Origin: Mesorhizobium sp.
GTDB lineage: Bacteria > Pseudomonadota > Alphaproteobacteria > Rhizobiales > Rhizobiaceae
Reading direction: 5' to 3'
Assembly: GCA_004017535.1 (NCBI GenBank)
Contig: SAJS01000002.1
Location: 62,001 to 126,000, forward strand
DNA length: 64,000 bases
Part shown: piece by piece, positions 8,451-16,712 of the stretch
Numbering within the stretch: the stretch's first letter is position 1
Layout of the letters: each line of letters starts with the position of its first letter
Translations under genes and position numbers: made by a program
The notes under the pieces: generated by a model
The model's input: only the letters and a program-made list of their open reading frames with translations
What the model was told of the DNA's origin: nothing
Databases searched by the model: none

Positions 8451-8591
8451 ATGAACCTGGTCCGTAGCTACCGTAACTGGCGCGTTTATCGCGAGACGGT
8501 TTCCGAGCTGGGTCGGCTTTCGAACCGTCAGCTCCACGATCTCGGCATCGTCCGCGACGAGATCAAGATGGTCGCCCGCAAGGCGATCTAA
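8451..8591 (+). CDS. DUF1127 small basic protein, copy 2
   Basis: 46 residues, too short to stand out as an ORF but clearly homologous to the preceding gene: the same length and about two thirds identical (MNLVRSYRNWRVYRETVSEL; RLSNRQLHDLGIVRDEI; MVARKAI). GAGAGTTAAGAC before the ATG is a plausible ribosome-binding region. It is followed directly by the ACCTCCTCCC hairpin array, so this second copy is the one physically linked to the RNA elements. Likely a tandem duplication with divergence; probable role in RNA-based regulation by analogy with CcaF1. Confidence 0.87.
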   Translation: MNLVRSYRNWRVYRETVSELGRLSNRQLHDLGIVRDEIKMVARKAI

Positions 8592-8596
8592 CTTAG

Positions 8597-8714
8597 GAAT
8601 TTCGCCAGGGTCGACCTCCTCCCCGACCCTGACGGATACGGCCAACCCTTACCTCCTCCCAAGGGTTGACCACCGAAACGGCGCCCGCCGGACCTCCTCC
8701 CCCGGCGGGCGTTG
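8597..8714 (+). ncRNA. CCUCCUCCC-loop small RNA (CcsR/cuckoo type), unit 1
   Basis: Three consecutive hairpins whose loops are the same ACCTCCTCCC: arms CAGGGTCG (8606-8613)/CGACCCTG (8624-8631); CAACCCTT (8643-8650)/AAGGGTTG (8661-8668); GCCCGCCGG (8683-8691)/CCGGCGGGC (8702-8710). The loops match an anti-Shine-Dalgarno sequence. This is the hallmark of the CcsR small RNAs of Rhodobacter and the wider 'cuckoo' RNA family, also found downstream of DUF1127 genes. Probably processed from the DUF1127 mRNA. Arm sequences differ but pair perfectly, which is strong evidence for selected structure. Confidence 0.85.
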
Positions 8715-8719
8715 TTCCA

Positions 8720-8792
8720 AAAGCGAACGTGGTTCGTCTTCAAGCGAACGAAGTTCGTCTTCGAAGGTTTCGCCCTTCTAAAAAGGCGAAAG
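8720..8792 (+). repeat. Spacer with direct repeats between the two RNA units
   Basis: Two copies of AAGCGAACG-NN-GTTCGTCTT (8720-8739 and 8742-8760), each able to fold on itself, then a hairpin TTCGCC/GGCGAA around 8769-8790. This AT-richer spacer could be an RNA cleavage region or a separate promoter for unit 2; no clear promoter was found. Confidence 0.55.
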
Positions 8793-8917
8793 GAATTTCG
8801 TCAGAGCCGACCTCCTCCCCGGCAATGACGAATTAGGTCGATCTTCACCTCCTCCCGAGGATCGGCCCCCAAAACGACACCCGCCGGACCTCCTCCCCCG
8901 GCGGGTGTTGTTGTTTT
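8793..8917 (+). ncRNA. CCUCCUCCC-loop small RNA (CcsR/cuckoo type), unit 2
   Basis: A second triplet of hairpins with the same ACCTCCTCCC loops: GCCG (8806-8809)/CGGC (8820-8823); GGTCGATCTTC (8836-8846)/GAGGATCGGCC (8857-8867) with G-U pairs; ACACCCGCCGG (8877-8887)/CCGGCGGGTGT (8898-8908). The last is followed by TGTTGTTTT and should work as a rho-independent terminator for the whole transcript. The unit starts with the same GGAATTTCG motif as unit 1, 196 bases downstream, so the two look like a tandem duplication. Confidence 0.85.
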
Positions 8918-8986
8918 AGGCGCCGGTTTCTCGCCGTCGCCGTCCGGCAATTGCAATCGAGCCGCCAAACGATTATTCCGGCGCTC

Positions 8987-10396
8987 ATGAGCAAAAATCC
9001 CGTACACGTCGTCGGCGGCGGCCTCGCCGGCTCCGAGGCGGCATGGCAAATCGCCGAGGCCGGCGTTCCGGTCGTGCTGCACGAGATGCGCCCGGTGCGC
9101 GGCACCGACGCGCACAAGACCGATGGTCTGGCCGAGCTTGTCTGCTCGAACTCTTTCCGCTCCGACGATGCCGAAAACAACGCGGTCGGCCTGCTGCATG
9201 CCGAAATGCGGCTGGCCGGCTCGCTGATCATGAGCGCCGGCGACGCCAACCAGGTTCCCGCCGGCGGCGCGCTCGCCGTCGACCGCGACCGGTTTTCCGA
9301 CGCGGTCACTGCGAAGATCGAAGCGCATCCGCTGATCACCATCCAGCGCGAGGAAGTGCCTGGACTCCCGCCGGCGGACTGGGACCAGGCGATCATCGCC
9401 ACCGGTCCTCTGACGGCGCCGTCGCTGGCGCAATCGATCGCCGAGGCGACCGGCGCCGACGCGCTTGCCTTCTTCGACGCCATCGCGCCGATCGTGCATT
9501 TCGACACGATCGACCTGGACACGGCCTGGTTCCAGTCGCGCTACGACAAGGTCGGCCCCGGCGGCAACGGCAAGGATTACATCAACTGCCCGATGGACAA
9601 GGACCAGTATTTCGCCTTCGTCCAGGCGCTGCTGGAAGGCCAGAAAACCGAGTTCAAAGAGTGGGAAGGCACGCCCTATTTCGACGGCTGCCTGCCGATC
9701 GAGGTGATGGCCGAGCGCGGCGTCGAGACCCTGCGCTACGGCCCGATGAAGCCCATGGGCCTGACCAACGCTCACAATCCCTCGGTAAAAGCCTATGCGG
9801 TGGTGCAGCTCCGGCAGGACAATGCGCTGGGTACGCTCTACAACATGGTCGGTTTCCAGACGAAGCTGAAGCATGCCGAGCAGGTGCGCATCTTCCGCAC
9901 CATTCCCGGGCTCGAGAATGCCGAGTTCGCACGCCTCGGCGGCCTGCACCGCAACACCTATATCAACTCGCCGACGCTGCTCGACCCCTCGCTGCAGCTG
10001 AAATCGCGGCCGGGCCTGCGCTTTGCCGGCCAGATCACCGGCTGCGAAGGCTATGTGGAAAGCGCCGCAATCGGCCTGCTTGCCGGCCGCTTCGCCGCCG
10101 CCGCGCGGCTCGGCCACGCGCCCGCGCTGCCGCCGGCGACCACCGCCTTCGGCGCGCTGCTCAACCACATCACCGGCGGGCATATCGTGTCGGATGACGA
10201 GCCCGGCAAACGCTCCTTCCAGCCGATGAACGTTAATTTCGGCCTTTTCCCCCCGGTCGAAGCGCCGAAGGCCGACGGCAAGCGCCTGCGCGGCAAGGAC
10301 AAGACCGTCGCCAAACGTCATGCGATCACAGCGAGAGCGCTGGCCGATTGCAGGGAGTGGCTCGGATTGCCGCCACAGGCGCAGGCTGCGGAATAA
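8987..10396 (+). CDS. trmFO: tRNA (uracil-54-C5)-methyltransferase, folate/FAD-dependent (TrmFO)
   Basis: Makes ribothymidine at position 54 in the T-loop of tRNAs using methylenetetrahydrofolate and reduced flavin. 469 residues, the normal size. The N-terminal FAD-binding [14 protein letters not shown] motif is at about residues 10-23, HEMRPVRGT follows, then the conserved CSNSFRSD segment, and [17 protein letters not shown] near the C-terminus. The ATG at 8987 was chosen because the family starts with the short basic residues before [10 protein letters not shown]. Transcribed after the small RNA array but separated by its terminator. Confidence 0.97.
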   Translation: MSKNPVHVVGGGLAGSEAAWQIAEAGVPVVLHEMRPVRGTDAHKTDGLAELVCSNSFRSDDAENNAVGLLHAEMRLAGSLIMSAGDANQVPAGGALAVDRDRFSDAVTAKIEAHPLITIQREEVPGLPPADWDQAIIATGPLTAPSLAQSIAEATGADALAFFDAIAPIVHFDTIDLDTAWFQSRYDKVGPGGNGKDYINCPMDKDQYFAFVQALLEGQKTEFKEWEGTPYFDGCLPIEVMAERGVETLRYGPMKPMGLTNAHNPSVKAYAVVQLRQDNALGTLYNMVGFQTKLKHAEQVRIFRTIPGLENAEFARLGGLHRNTYINSPTLLDPSLQLKSRPGLRFAGQITGCEGYVESAAIGLLAGRFAAAARLGHAPALPPATTAFGALLNHITGGHIVSDDEPGKRSFQPMNVNFGLFPPVEAPKADGKRLRGKDKTVAKRHAITARALADCREWLGLPPQAQAAE

Positions 10397-10404
10397 CGCC
10401 GCAA

Positions 10405-10743
10405 TCAAGGCGCCGTTCGTCGCCAGAAGCTGGCTGCGGCACGGCGCGCTGCTGAGATGAAGCGTCTCGCGGTACCGGACAAACCGTGCGCCGATACCAG
10501 GATCGGACCAATTTCCGTCAGGACATTCGACGTCGATTCGGATTTCAACCGGTCAAGCGCGTCCATCCGCTTTGCCAGCCTTGGCAGCTCGGACGCCAGA
10601 TCCTCGGACCGCATATAGCCAATGACGCCATTCAGGTAGCGTCGCATTTGTTCGGGACCGGCGCCGGGTTCTGACTGCGCCAGGAACGAACGCAACCTTT
10701 GCTCGATCCTGCGTTTTTGCCTCCGCGGAAGCACCTGCGGCAT
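10405..10743 (-). CDS. Hypothetical basic protein
   Basis: 112 residues, rich in Arg and Ala and probably helical, with no signal peptide or membrane helix. It converges on trmFO with only eight bases between the stops and is divergent from the next small gene. No Shine-Dalgarno sequence is obvious before the ATG at 10743. No family recognised; coding status rests on the open frame and tight fit after trmFO. Confidence 0.4.
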   Translation of the reverse strand: MPQVLPRRQKRRIEQRLRSFLAQSEPGAGPEQMRRYLNGVIGYMRSEDLASELPRLAKRMDALDRLKSESTSNVLTEIGPILVSAHGLSGTARRFISAARRAAASFWRRTAP

Positions 10744-10809
10744 GGTGTTCTGGAGAGATTACCTTGCGCTGAGGTCCATCCAATACGTTCGGTCTTTTAC
10801 GAGCAGATC

Positions 10810-11079
10810 ATGAAGGGATGGCGCGAATACGTGATGGACGTCGCCGGCAAGATGGATGTCTCGATCGACGCAGAGAAGATCTCGAACGACCTCTACGAAG
10901 TTCAGCGCGACGCGCTGTCGATGGAATGGCGAAAGAGATTCGAGCTTGAAAACAAATCCCGTTCCCTGGAAAAACTATACGCATATGGCCATACATACCC
11001 AAGAACCATTGGAAACCTTCTCAGGTTTCTTCTGAAAAAGGAAATCCGCTCGAGGATCAGGTTCAGGGACTACGCATAA
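10810..11079 (+). CDS. Hypothetical protein, AT-richer than its surroundings
   Basis: 89 residues from the ATG at 10810 (MKGWREYVMDVAGKM...), highly charged and with two dibasic clusters near the C-terminus (KKEIRSRIRFRDYA). The 3' half uses AT-richer codons than neighbouring genes, suggesting transferred DNA or a decayed larger gene. The open frame extends upstream, but that part is antisense to another hypothetical gene. I do not recognise the family; it could be the end of a larger polysaccharide- or lipid-modifying enzyme. Confidence 0.4.
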   Translation: MKGWREYVMDVAGKMDVSIDAEKISNDLYEVQRDALSMEWRKRFELENKSRSLEKLYAYGHTYPRTIGNLLRFLLKKEIRSRIRFRDYA

Positions 11080-11238
11080 AGATCGCCGCGACGCTTCGTT
11101 TCGGCACCATGACGGTTCGAGAGAGTTACCGTTCGTTGTGCCGCCGTCGCCGAAGCTGCGCAACATCGACAGGATTTTTGCGGGCACCGCTACGATGGAA
11201 GGGCTGCTGCAGGCAGCAGGGCCCTCTCTCCGCGACGG

Positions 11239-12192
11239 CTATTCCGCCGGCTCGGCACGCGCTGGCGGCAATCCCGGCTTGCCTGCTTGGGAAGGATTTC
11301 GCCTGACATAGGCCGCCTTCAGCGTTTCCGACGTGTCGCGCGAGCCATCATGGCTCCAGCCTGGCGGCTGGATGAGATAATTGAAGCGCTGGCCAGGCGT
11401 CAGCCCCGGCGCCAGCGCGTCCTTGAACATGCCGATCCACTCGTGGAACGCCACCTTCAGCGGATTGAAGGTGCCGATATTCTTGACGATGCCGTAGCGC
11501 GGCCGGTCCTCCTCCAGTTCCTCGACGAAGGTGCCGAACATGCGGTCCCAGATGATCAGCGTGCCGGCGTAATTGGCGTCGAGATAGCGTGGATTGGTGG
11601 CGTGATGAACACGGTGATGCGAGGGCGTGTTGAAGATGAACTCGAACCAGCCCCACATCTTGCCGATCGTCTCGGTGTGGATCCAGAACTGCCAGACCAG
11701 GTTGAAACCGAAGACGAAAGCGATCACCGCCGGGTGGAAGCCGGCGAGCACCAGCGGCGCCTGCAGGATGAAGGTGAAGGTGAACAGGCCGGTCCAGCTC
11801 TGCCTCAGCGCCGTCGAGAGATTGTAATGCTGGCTGGAATGATGGTTGACGTGTTCGGCCCACACCCAGCGCACCCGGTGCGCGATGCGGTGATAAACAT
11901 AGTAGCGCAAGTCATCGAGCAGGAAGGCGGCGACGAACACCCAAACCGACAGGCCGAGATTGAAGAAACGGAACTGCCACAGCCACAGCAGCGCCCAATA
12001 GGACACGACGCCGAGCAACAGGCCGGCAACGACATTGCCGGTGCCCATCGTCAGGCTGGTCAGCGTGTCGCGCGTCTCGAACGATCCCTTGGCGCGGCCG
12101 GTGCGCACCAGCCAGAGCTCGATCAGGATCGCTGCGACGAAGAAGGGGATCGCAAGCTGGGTGACCTGCGGGAAATTATACTCGTCCGTCAC
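11239..12192 (-). CDS. Sterol desaturase / fatty acid hydroxylase family membrane protein
   Basis: 317 residues with four or more membrane helices and the di-iron histidine clusters of the family: HRIAH (about residue 108), HVNHHSSQH, and HRVHHATN with a later H. These proteins hydroxylate or desaturate lipids in the membrane using oxygen. The start is a GTG at 12192 after GGGAGGCGGC; it overlaps the upstream stop as GTGA. The longer frame to 12723 mixes in other sequence and was rejected. Substrate unknown; hopanoid or fatty acid lipids are possible in Rhizobiales. Confidence 0.9.
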   Translation of the reverse strand: MTDEYNFPQVTQLAIPFFVAAILIELWLVRTGRAKGSFETRDTLTSLTMGTGNVVAGLLLGVVSYWALLWLWQFRFFNLGLSVWVFVAAFLLDDLRYYVYHRIAHRVRWVWAEHVNHHSSQHYNLSTALRQSWTGLFTFTFILQAPLVLAGFHPAVIAFVFGFNLVWQFWIHTETIGKMWGWFEFIFNTPSHHRVHHATNPRYLDANYAGTLIIWDRMFGTFVEELEEDRPRYGIVKNIGTFNPLKVAFHEWIGMFKDALAPGLTPGQRFNYLIQPPGWSHDGSRDTSETLKAAYVRRNPSQAGKPGLPPARAEPAE

Positions 12193-12614
12193 GCCGCCTC
12201 CCGGATCCGATCGCTGTTCTGCAGGGTCGCCGCCACGGCTCGCGCATCGGCGTCGCTCGCGAAGACGAACCTGCCGCCCTTCCAAGTGAAGTCGTTGAGC
12301 CGCAGCGACACCACATCCCCGTCCCTCGTCAGCCCCAGAATGTCGTGCGGTGTGACGATGCGCGTCAGAAAACAGTCGCCGATGCTCTGGATGATGCCGC
12401 AGCGTTGCGGGCCGAGGTCGAGAAACGCGGCATGATTGTCGGCGGTCAGCCGCACGGCGCCCGGCCTGTCGTCGGGAAAATCCTCGGCAAAGCGTGCGAG
12501 CGCTTGATCCGCGCCGGCAAGCGTCGCGGTTGTCGTGCCGCCGGTGAAATGCACGGCCGCGACGGACAGCGCGATGCCGAACGCGACGAGGACGACCAGG
12601 ACTGGCAGGCTCAT
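12189..12614 (-). CDS. Membrane-anchored hypothetical protein
   Basis: 141 residues with one N-terminal hydrophobic segment (MSLPVLVVLVAFGIALSVAA) that is a signal anchor or signal peptide, then a soluble domain with two cysteines in RCGIIQSIGDCF. Chosen start is the ATG at 12614, with GGAGGAG about 13 bases upstream. It overlaps the sterol desaturase start by four bases, so the two are coupled and may work together. No family recognised. Confidence 0.65.
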   Translation of the reverse strand: MSLPVLVVLVAFGIALSVAAVHFTGGTTTATLAGADQALARFAEDFPDDRPGAVRLTADNHAAFLDLGPQRCGIIQSIGDCFLTRIVTPHDILGLTRDGDVVSLRLNDFTWKGGRFVFASDADARAVAATLQNSDRIREAA

Positions 12615-12694
12615 GGGAACGCGGCTCCTCCGGCGGCCCGCATTTCTTTGACGCGGGTCCACGCGACAAACCCCTAGCACGATTGACGTTTACG

Positions 12695-13561
12695 TCAAAG
12701 GGGCATCCAGCCCCGCATCGCATGACGCAGCAGCAGCCAGTGCCGGCGCAAGGTGGAGAGCGCTGCCGTCCTGCGGAGCGCCCAACTGCCAGCCTTTTCC
12801 ATCTTATCGAGATAGGCGTGGGTCAGCGCCAGCGGCAGAAAGGCCGGCCGCAGCGAGACGGGAAGCGCCGGCGCTCCTTTCTCGAAGGCGTTGAGATGCT
12901 CCCGCGCCAGCGCGATCATCGCCACAACCGCGCGCTGGGCGGCAGCCCCGCCCTCTCCCTTGACGAACTCTTCCGGCGTCGTGCCGGCTGCCGCGAGGAT
13001 GTCTGCGGGCAAAAAGGATTGGCCGCGTCGGCGGTGCAGCGGCAGCAGAAGCAGCAGGCCGGTGATCGCCTGGGCGCAACCAGCCCGGCCGGCCAGCTCG
13101 GCAAAGCCCGGCGCCGCAGCCGGATCGAGCACCATGGCCGCAAGCTGGATAAGTGCTGCGGCCGTTTCGCCGCAATAGCCCTCGAGGTCGGTCCGCGACG
13201 GCATCGGATCGTCATAGAGATCGAAGATCCGCGCCGCGAGCATGTTCTCGAAAGCAGCCCTCGGCAGCTTATTTGCGGCAATCGTCGCGCGCAGCGCATC
13301 GGCGGTCGGGTGGCCCGTCCCGGCATCCCCATCGGCCGCGATAACGTCGCGCCACCATTGCAGCCTGACCTCGCCCGGCAGCGGCTCATGGATGCGATCG
13401 CGCACGCCGGCGATTTCGGCGTTGAAGGCGTAGAGCGCGAGCAGCGCGTCGCGCTTGTCGGCCGGCGCGTAGAGCGCCGACAAATAGCGGTCATGGTCGG
13501 CGGCGCGCACCGCGTCCATGACGATGTCGCCATTCTTGACGATATCGGGCGTGCCGGCCAT
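12695..13561 (-). CDS. Squalene/phytoene synthase family protein (NDUFAF6-like)
   Basis: 288 residues of the squalene/phytoene synthase fold. The segment EIAGVRDRIHEPLPGEVRLQ followed by WWRDVI matches mitochondrial NDUFAF6 and its bacterial homologues rather than carotenoid enzymes. The Asp-rich DxxxD-type metal motifs needed for prenyl transfer are not visible (the second one reads DLEGYCGETAA). It starts directly after the Mth938 gene stop (TGA then ATG). The next genes are homologues of another complex I assembly factor and SecDF, so a role in membrane protein or complex I biogenesis is more likely than carotenoid synthesis; this is an inference. Confidence 0.88.
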   Translation of the reverse strand: MAGTPDIVKNGDIVMDAVRAADHDRYLSALYAPADKRDALLALYAFNAEIAGVRDRIHEPLPGEVRLQWWRDVIAADGDAGTGHPTADALRATIAANKLPRAAFENMLAARIFDLYDDPMPSRTDLEGYCGETAAALIQLAAMVLDPAAAPGFAELAGRAGCAQAITGLLLLLPLHRRRGQSFLPADILAAAGTTPEEFVKGEGGAAAQRAVVAMIALAREHLNAFEKGAPALPVSLRPAFLPLALTHAYLDKMEKAGSWALRRTAALSTLRRHWLLLRHAMRGWMPL

Positions 13562-13951
13562 TCAGTCGACGGCGATCAGCGCGGCGGCCACGGCGCGGTC
13601 TTCGGCCAGCAGCACATTGTAGGTCCGCACCGCGGCGCCCGTCGACATCGGGTCGGCGGATATGCCGGCCTCCTTGAGCGCGGCGCGCAGCGCCGCCGGC
13701 AACGGCCGCAAATCCTTGCCCATGCCGACCAGCAGTATCTCCACGCGGTCGGCTTCGGCGAGCAACCTGTCGAAGTCCGAGGCCTTCAGCGCCAGCGGAT
13801 CGGCCGGCTCCCAGCCATGGATGCCCGACGGCAGCACAAGCAGCGATCCGCGATGCGACATGTCGGCAAAGCGAAAGCCGCCATTGCCATAGGCTTCGAT
13901 CGCCGCCTTGCCGGGGAAATGCGCCTCGCGGATGATGATGCCTTTGGCCAT
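13562..13951 (-). CDS. Mth938-like domain protein (NDUFAF3-like)
   Basis: 129 residues of the Mth938/DUF498 family: PSGIHGWEPADPLALKASDF followed by VEILLVGMGKDLRPLP are the family's central segments. The human homologue NDUFAF3 is a complex I assembly factor, and alphaproteobacterial copies sit beside secDF and yajC as here. The start at 13951 is chosen because MAKGIIIREAHFPGKAAIEAYG matches the family N-terminus. Stop and next start are contiguous, so it is co-transcribed with the NDUFAF6-like gene. A dispersed repeat separates it from secDF. Confidence 0.88.
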   Translation of the reverse strand: MAKGIIIREAHFPGKAAIEAYGNGGFRFADMSHRGSLLVLPSGIHGWEPADPLALKASDFDRLLAEADRVEILLVGMGKDLRPLPAALRAALKEAGISADPMSTGAAVRTYNVLLAEDRAVAAALIAVD

Positions 13952-13977
13952 GGGACTAGAGCGTGACAATCCGGCTC

Positions 13978-14060
13978 TAGAGCATGTTCCCGAACCGGAG
14001 GTCAGCGCACGCAAAAAGTGGGAACCGGGTTTCGGAAAAGATCATGCTCCAACAAAAGAT
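13978..14060. repeat. Dispersed palindromic repeat between secDF and the Mth938 gene
   Basis: Starts ctagagcatgttcccg and ends gatcatgctccaacaaaag; the ends pair (agcatg/catgct). The last 20 or so bases recur at 17224-17246 in the same orientation on the far side of secDF-yajC. It contains AAAGTGGGAACCGG, shared with the repeats at 3429 and 46956. Confidence 0.7.
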
Positions 14061-14107
14061 TGGATCAGCAGGACGGTTCAACGAAACGTCACCCTGATCC
14101 GGCAGCG

Positions 14108-16657
14108 TCAGGTCGTCAGGGCCTTGCCGTTCACCGGCTTCTTCTCCTCTTCCGTCGCGGCCTGCGGCCGCAAACGGAACAGGATCAGCAGCGGCGCGGC
14201 GATGAAGATCGACGAGTAGGTGCCGAACACCACACCGAACAGCATGGCCATCGTGAAGGAGCGGATCACTTCGCCGCCGAACAGCACCAGCGCCAAGAGC
14301 GCCAGCGATGTCGTGACCGACGTCAACGTCGTTCTGGACAGCGTCTCGTTAATGGCATTGTTCAAGAGCTGCGGCAGTGGCATCTTCTTGTATTTTCGAA
14401 GATCCTCGCGGACGCGGTCATAGACGACGATGGTGTCGTTCAGCGAATAGCCGATGATGGTCAGGATCGCCGCCAGCGACGACTGGTTGAACTCCAACCC
14501 GGTCAGGACGAAGAAGCCTATCGTCATGACCACGTCGTGGACCGTCGCCACGATGGCGCCGACCGCGAACTGCCATTCGAAACGGAACCAGACATAGAGC
14601 AGGATACCGGCCAATGCGATCAGCATGGCGATCGTGCCTTGCTTGGCGAGCTCGCCGGAAACCGTCGGCCCCACGACCTCTACGCGGCGGAAGTCGTATT
14701 GGTCCTGCAATTCGCCCCGCACCTTGTCGATGACGGTCTGCTCGGCGTTTTCGCCGGCGTCCTGCGTGCCGACGCGGATCAGCACATCGTTCGGCGCGCC
14801 GAATTGCTGCACCTGGATTTCGCCGATGTTGAGGTCCGACAGTCGCGAGCGGATGTCGCCAAGATTCGCGTCGCCCTGCTTGGATTGCACCTCGATCAGT
14901 GAACCGCCCCTGAAGTCGATGCCGTAGTTGATGCCGAGGGTCAGGAAGCCGACAACCGAGAGGATGGACAACGTGCTTGAAAGCGCAAAGGTCCAGCGGC
15001 GAATCCCCATGAACGGGATTTTCGTGCCCGGCGGAATGAAGGTGACCGGGGCGCGCGGCAATTCCTTCGGACGGGCGCGCCGCAGCCAGATCGCCACCAG
15101 CATGCGGGTGAAGGTGAATGCGGTGAAAACCGTGGTCAAAATGCCGATGGCGTAAGTGATGGCGAAGCCTTTGACCGGCCCCGTGCCGAGGAAGAACAAC
15201 ACCACAGTGGCGATCAGCGAGGTGACGTTGGAGTCGACGATCGTCGCCAGCGCCTTTGAGAAGCCGGTGTCGATCGCCTGGATCACCGAGCGGCCATTGC
15301 GCCGCTCCTCCCGGATACGCTCATAGATCAGAACGTTGGAATCCACCGCCATGCCGATGGTGAGAACGATGCCCGCAATACCCGGCAAGGTCAGCGTAGC
15401 GCCAAGCAGCGACAGCGCCCCCACGATCATCGCGACATGGACGGCCAAAGCGATGTTGGCGATGAAGCCGAGGAAGCCGTAGGCGACGAACATGAAGGCG
15501 ACGACGAGGATCGAGCCGATCACGCCCGCGACCTTACCGGCATGGATGGAGTCCTGGCCGAGGCCGGGACCGACCGTGCGCTCTTCGATGATCGTCAGTT
15601 TCGCAGGCAGGGCGCCGGCGCGCAGCAGCACAGCAAGATCGTTGGCGCTCTCGGCCGTGAAGTTGCCCGAAATCTGCCCCGTGCCGCCAAGGATAGGTTC
15701 ACGGATGACCGGCGCGGAGATGACTTGGTTGTCTAGCACGATCGCAAAAGGTTTGCCGACATTCTGCTGCGTCGCCTGGCCGAACCGCGTCGCCCCGCGG
15801 GAATTAAAGGTGAACGAAACGACCGGCTCGTTGGTCTGCGAGTTATAGGTCGGCGTCGCGTTCGACAGGTCTTCGCCCGACACGATGACACGGTTCTCGA
15901 CCAGATAAGGAACGGGAGGATCGTCCTGCGAGTAAAGGACGGAGTCGCCGGGCGGCGGTCGATTTTTCATCGCGTCCTGGACCGGCACCGATGTATCGAC
16001 CATCTGGAAGGTCAGCTTGGCGGTCTGGCCGATGATGTCCTTGAGCCTCTGCGGATTTTGCAGTCCGGGCACCTGAACCAGAATGCGATCGTCACCCTGC
16101 CGCTGCACGATCGGTTCCGTCGTGCCGAGCGCGTTGACACGCCGCTCCACCACTTCGATCGCCTGCGACAATGCCGTTGATGTGCGGTACTTGATGCCAG
16201 CATCCGTGACGGTGAACTTCAGCAATCCGGGCTCGGAATCGTCCAGCGTCATCGACTGGACGGAACCACCGCTAAAGAGCCCGGCCGTGACCGGATTGGT
16301 TATCGGTTTCAACGCCGCCTTCGCGGCTTCGACCTGGCTCGGATCGTTGATGCGCACCTGCACGGTACGGCCGGTTCCACCAAGTCCGGTATATTGGATC
16401 TTGGCGTCGCGCAGCAGCGTCCTGATCTCGTCGCGCGTCGTCTCCAGTTGATCCTTGACCAGATCGTTCTGGTCCATCTGGAGCAGGATGTGCGAACCGC
16501 CCTGAAGGTCGAGGCCGAGCGTCATCTGCCGCTTCGGCACCCAGTTCGGCAATTGCGCCAGCACGCTTGCCGGGAAGAGATTGGGCGCGGCAAGGATCAC
16601 TGTGATGGCCACGGCGAGCCAGATCAGGATCATCTTCAGGCGCGAGAAATAGAGCAT
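14108..16657 (-). CDS. secDF: Protein translocase subunit SecDF (fused)
   Basis: Proton-driven accessory subunit of the Sec translocon that helps pull proteins across the inner membrane. 849 residues with SecD in the N-terminal half (TM1, then the large periplasmic P1 region, then the GISGNF-type insert and five helices) and SecF in the C-terminal half (GIDFRGGSLIEV near residue 590, DTIVVYDRVRE near 780). Each half has its own six-helix unit, and the two are fused in one frame, as in other rhizobia. yajC lies immediately upstream; both belong to one minus-strand operon. Confidence 0.97.
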   Translation of the reverse strand: MLYFSRLKMILIWLAVAITVILAAPNLFPASVLAQLPNWVPKRQMTLGLDLQGGSHILLQMDQNDLVKDQLETTRDEIRTLLRDAKIQYTGLGGTGRTVQVRINDPSQVEAAKAALKPITNPVTAGLFSGGSVQSMTLDDSEPGLLKFTVTDAGIKYRTSTALSQAIEVVERRVNALGTTEPIVQRQGDDRILVQVPGLQNPQRLKDIIGQTAKLTFQMVDTSVPVQDAMKNRPPPGDSVLYSQDDPPVPYLVENRVIVSGEDLSNATPTYNSQTNEPVVSFTFNSRGATRFGQATQQNVGKPFAIVLDNQVISAPVIREPILGGTGQISGNFTAESANDLAVLLRAGALPAKLTIIEERTVGPGLGQDSIHAGKVAGVIGSILVVAFMFVAYGFLGFIANIALAVHVAMIVGALSLLGATLTLPGIAGIVLTIGMAVDSNVLIYERIREERRNGRSVIQAIDTGFSKALATIVDSNVTSLIATVVLFFLGTGPVKGFAITYAIGILTTVFTAFTFTRMLVAIWLRRARPKELPRAPVTFIPPGTKIPFMGIRRWTFALSSTLSILSVVGFLTLGINYGIDFRGGSLIEVQSKQGDANLGDIRSRLSDLNIGEIQVQQFGAPNDVLIRVGTQDAGENAEQTVIDKVRGELQDQYDFRRVEVVGPTVSGELAKQGTIAMLIALAGILLYVWFRFEWQFAVGAIVATVHDVVMTIGFFVLTGLEFNQSSLAAILTIIGYSLNDTIVVYDRVREDLRKYKKMPLPQLLNNAINETLSRTTLTSVTTSLALLALVLFGGEVIRSFTMAMLFGVVFGTYSSIFIAAPLLILFRLRPQAATEEEKKPVNGKALTT

Positions 16658-16712
16658 TCGTTCTTATCCGTTCAGGCGTACAAGCGGCAGCGTTCCGCCA
16701 TCGAGAGTAGGA

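Noticed and set aside
8606-8908. CRISPR-like array because of six identical short motifs
   Set aside because: The repeats are only ten bases, lie in hairpin loops, and have uneven spacing with stems pairing locally; this is structured RNA, not a CRISPR.
8801-10408. Long minus-strand frame (535 codons) antisense to trmFO
   Set aside because: High GC makes antisense frames open; TrmFO motifs are clear on the plus strand.
11239-12723. A 494-codon minus-strand frame for the sterol desaturase
   Set aside because: The upstream third is the wrong frame of the preceding hypothetical gene; GTG at 12192 with a good ribosome-binding site fits.
12695-13561. Carotenoid or squalene biosynthesis gene
   Set aside because: No visible Asp-rich catalytic motifs, and the NDUFAF6-type sequence and neighbours point elsewhere.
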